From JBOGZD01 sp050697155 (lineage in GTDB: Bacteria > Actinomycetota > Thermoleophilia > Solirubrobacterales > 70-9): a stretch of 22,589 nucleotides of DNA. The stretch is taken from contig JBOGZD010000040.1 of NCBI GenBank assembly GCA_050697155.1, positions 1-22,589 of the forward strand, in the 5' to 3' direction. Shown here one piece after another: positions 21,875 to 22,589 of the stretch; position 1 is the stretch's first letter; each line of letters opens with the position of its first letter. Made by a program: the position numbers and the translations under genes. A model generated the notes under the pieces. That model searched no databases, was not told the DNA's origin, and saw nothing but the letters and a program-made list of their open reading frames with translations.

Positions 21875-22589
21875 TCAGTGCAGGTCCTCGACCAGGCGCT
21901 GCGCGGCCTGTAGAGCCCGCTCGTCAGCACCGAAGTCACGGTCGATATCCGTCGGCGGATGCTCCAAGTGCCATTGCACCGAGGCGCGAACCGATGCCTG
22001 TGGATCTCTGTGGACCCACCCGAGGACCTGGCGTGCTTTCTCCGAACTGGCCAGCCAGTGCTGAGGGATGTCGGCCGTCAGATCAAGATCGACCGGGAGG
22101 AACTCGTCCGGCACGCGAACGAACTCAAGTGAGACCGCGGCGGCCTCAGCGATCCATTCCATCCACAAGCGAAGCGACGCGCACTGCGGTTCGCATAGGT
22201 TGAAGACCTCGCCATCGACGTCGGGATGCTCGAGAGCGAGTCGCATGCCGCGTGCGAGGTCAGCGACGTGACCCCGAGACCACAGGAACGCACCGGCTCC
22301 GGTTGGGATCCGCGGTCGGCCCGCGCGGATACGGCGGAGCACGAATTCCTCCCGACGCTTGTAGTCGTGTGGCCCGTAGACCATCGGCAGCCGGCACACC
22401 ACTGCGCCGCGAGCGCGGTAGGTCGCCTCCACGTGGAGCTTCTCGTATTCCGTGGGGTCGTAGTGAGGTAGTCCCGCTCTCCGTTGAACTTTGAACGGCG
22501 GTCCTCCCGCCTCGTCCGCTCCCGCTGGGAGCGTTCCGGGCGGTTGAAGTCCACGTAGAGACAGGAGGAACCGCCAATGACAACGGTAG
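21875..22589 (-). pseudogene. NAD-dependent epimerase/dehydratase (extended SDR), partial at window edge and frameshifted
   Basis: The C-terminal two-thirds of a sugar-nucleotide epimerase-like SDR. RLPMVYGPHDYKRREEFVLR, then IPTGAGAFLWSRGHVADLARG, are the conserved substrate-domain motifs. The 5' part is outside the window. Near the window edge the sequence VVIGGSSCLYVDFNR resembles the strand-5 SSxxVY active-site region of the family, but it is in a different frame from HYDPTEYEKLHVEATYRARG. Restoring one base at about 22463-22468 (minus strand CTCAC to CTCCAC) would join them as DYLHYDPTEYEKL. The frame downstream of the shift is also open to the window edge, so the alternative of no frameshift cannot be excluded, but its translation there looks unlike an SDR. 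Likely role: nucleotide-sugar or related metabolism. Confidence 0.75.

Noticed and set aside
1..22589. tRNA, rRNA, CRISPR array, defence or phage gene cluster
   Set aside because: No cloverleaf, rRNA-like or regularly spaced repeat sequence was seen, and no Cas, restriction, toxin-antitoxin or phage structural protein was recognised.

Overview
The window reads as chromosomal DNA of a high-GC actinobacterium. Marker proteins such as the half-length CHAD proteins, the short Ppx/GppA, the PHP and glycosyltransferase pair, and the actinobacterial-type M1 peptidase make Thermoleophilia (Solirubrobacterales-like) my best guess. That placement rests on remembered family resemblance, not on a search. 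Most genes are very GC-rich (44 of 60 bases at 14161-14220). Parts of the central block are clearly lower (35 of 60 at 7561-7620; 34 of 60 at 10141-10200).

Layout. (1) 1-3757, plus strand: exopolyphosphatase (ppx/gppA type), two translationally overlapping half-CHAD proteins, and a secreted M1 metallopeptidase. (2) 3857-6196, minus strand: a GH31 alpha-glycosidase, convergent with the peptidase. (3) 6325-7050, plus: a PHP-domain phosphoesterase. (4) 7025-13087: a block that looks inserted. It holds a promoter-led run of three small membrane or exported proteins of unknown function, a frameshifted endonuclease/exonuclease/phosphatase gene, a secreted clan GH-A glycosidase, and a polytopic GT-C-like membrane protein. 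(5) 13088-18299, plus: a GT4-type glycosyltransferase that seems to lack its natural N-terminus, polyphosphate kinase ppk1, and a PuuB/DadA-like FAD oxidoreductase. (6) 18366-22589: a small DUF4383-like membrane protein, a frameshifted isoprenylcysteine-methyltransferase-like gene, an IS3-family insertion sequence, an antibiotic-biosynthesis-monooxygenase (ABM) gene whose 3' end runs into the insertion sequence, and a frameshifted, partial NAD-dependent epimerase.

How the genes fit together. Polyphosphate is the clearest theme: PPK1 makes it, Ppx degrades it, and CHAD proteins are polyphosphate binders. The second theme is carbohydrate and surface chemistry (GH31, GH-A glycosidase, GT4, GT-C-like protein, epimerase).

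The most notable observations are these. The PHP and glycosyltransferase ORFs look like the two halves of one ancestral PHP-GT fusion gene split by about 6 kb of foreign DNA. The CHAD fold is divided between two genes sharing an ATGA overlap. Three genes start 6-7 nt after a TANNNT -10 box, which suggests leaderless transcripts. Three recognisable genes carry single-base deletions, which suggests either decay or indel errors in the assembly. No rRNA, tRNA or CRISPR array was seen.
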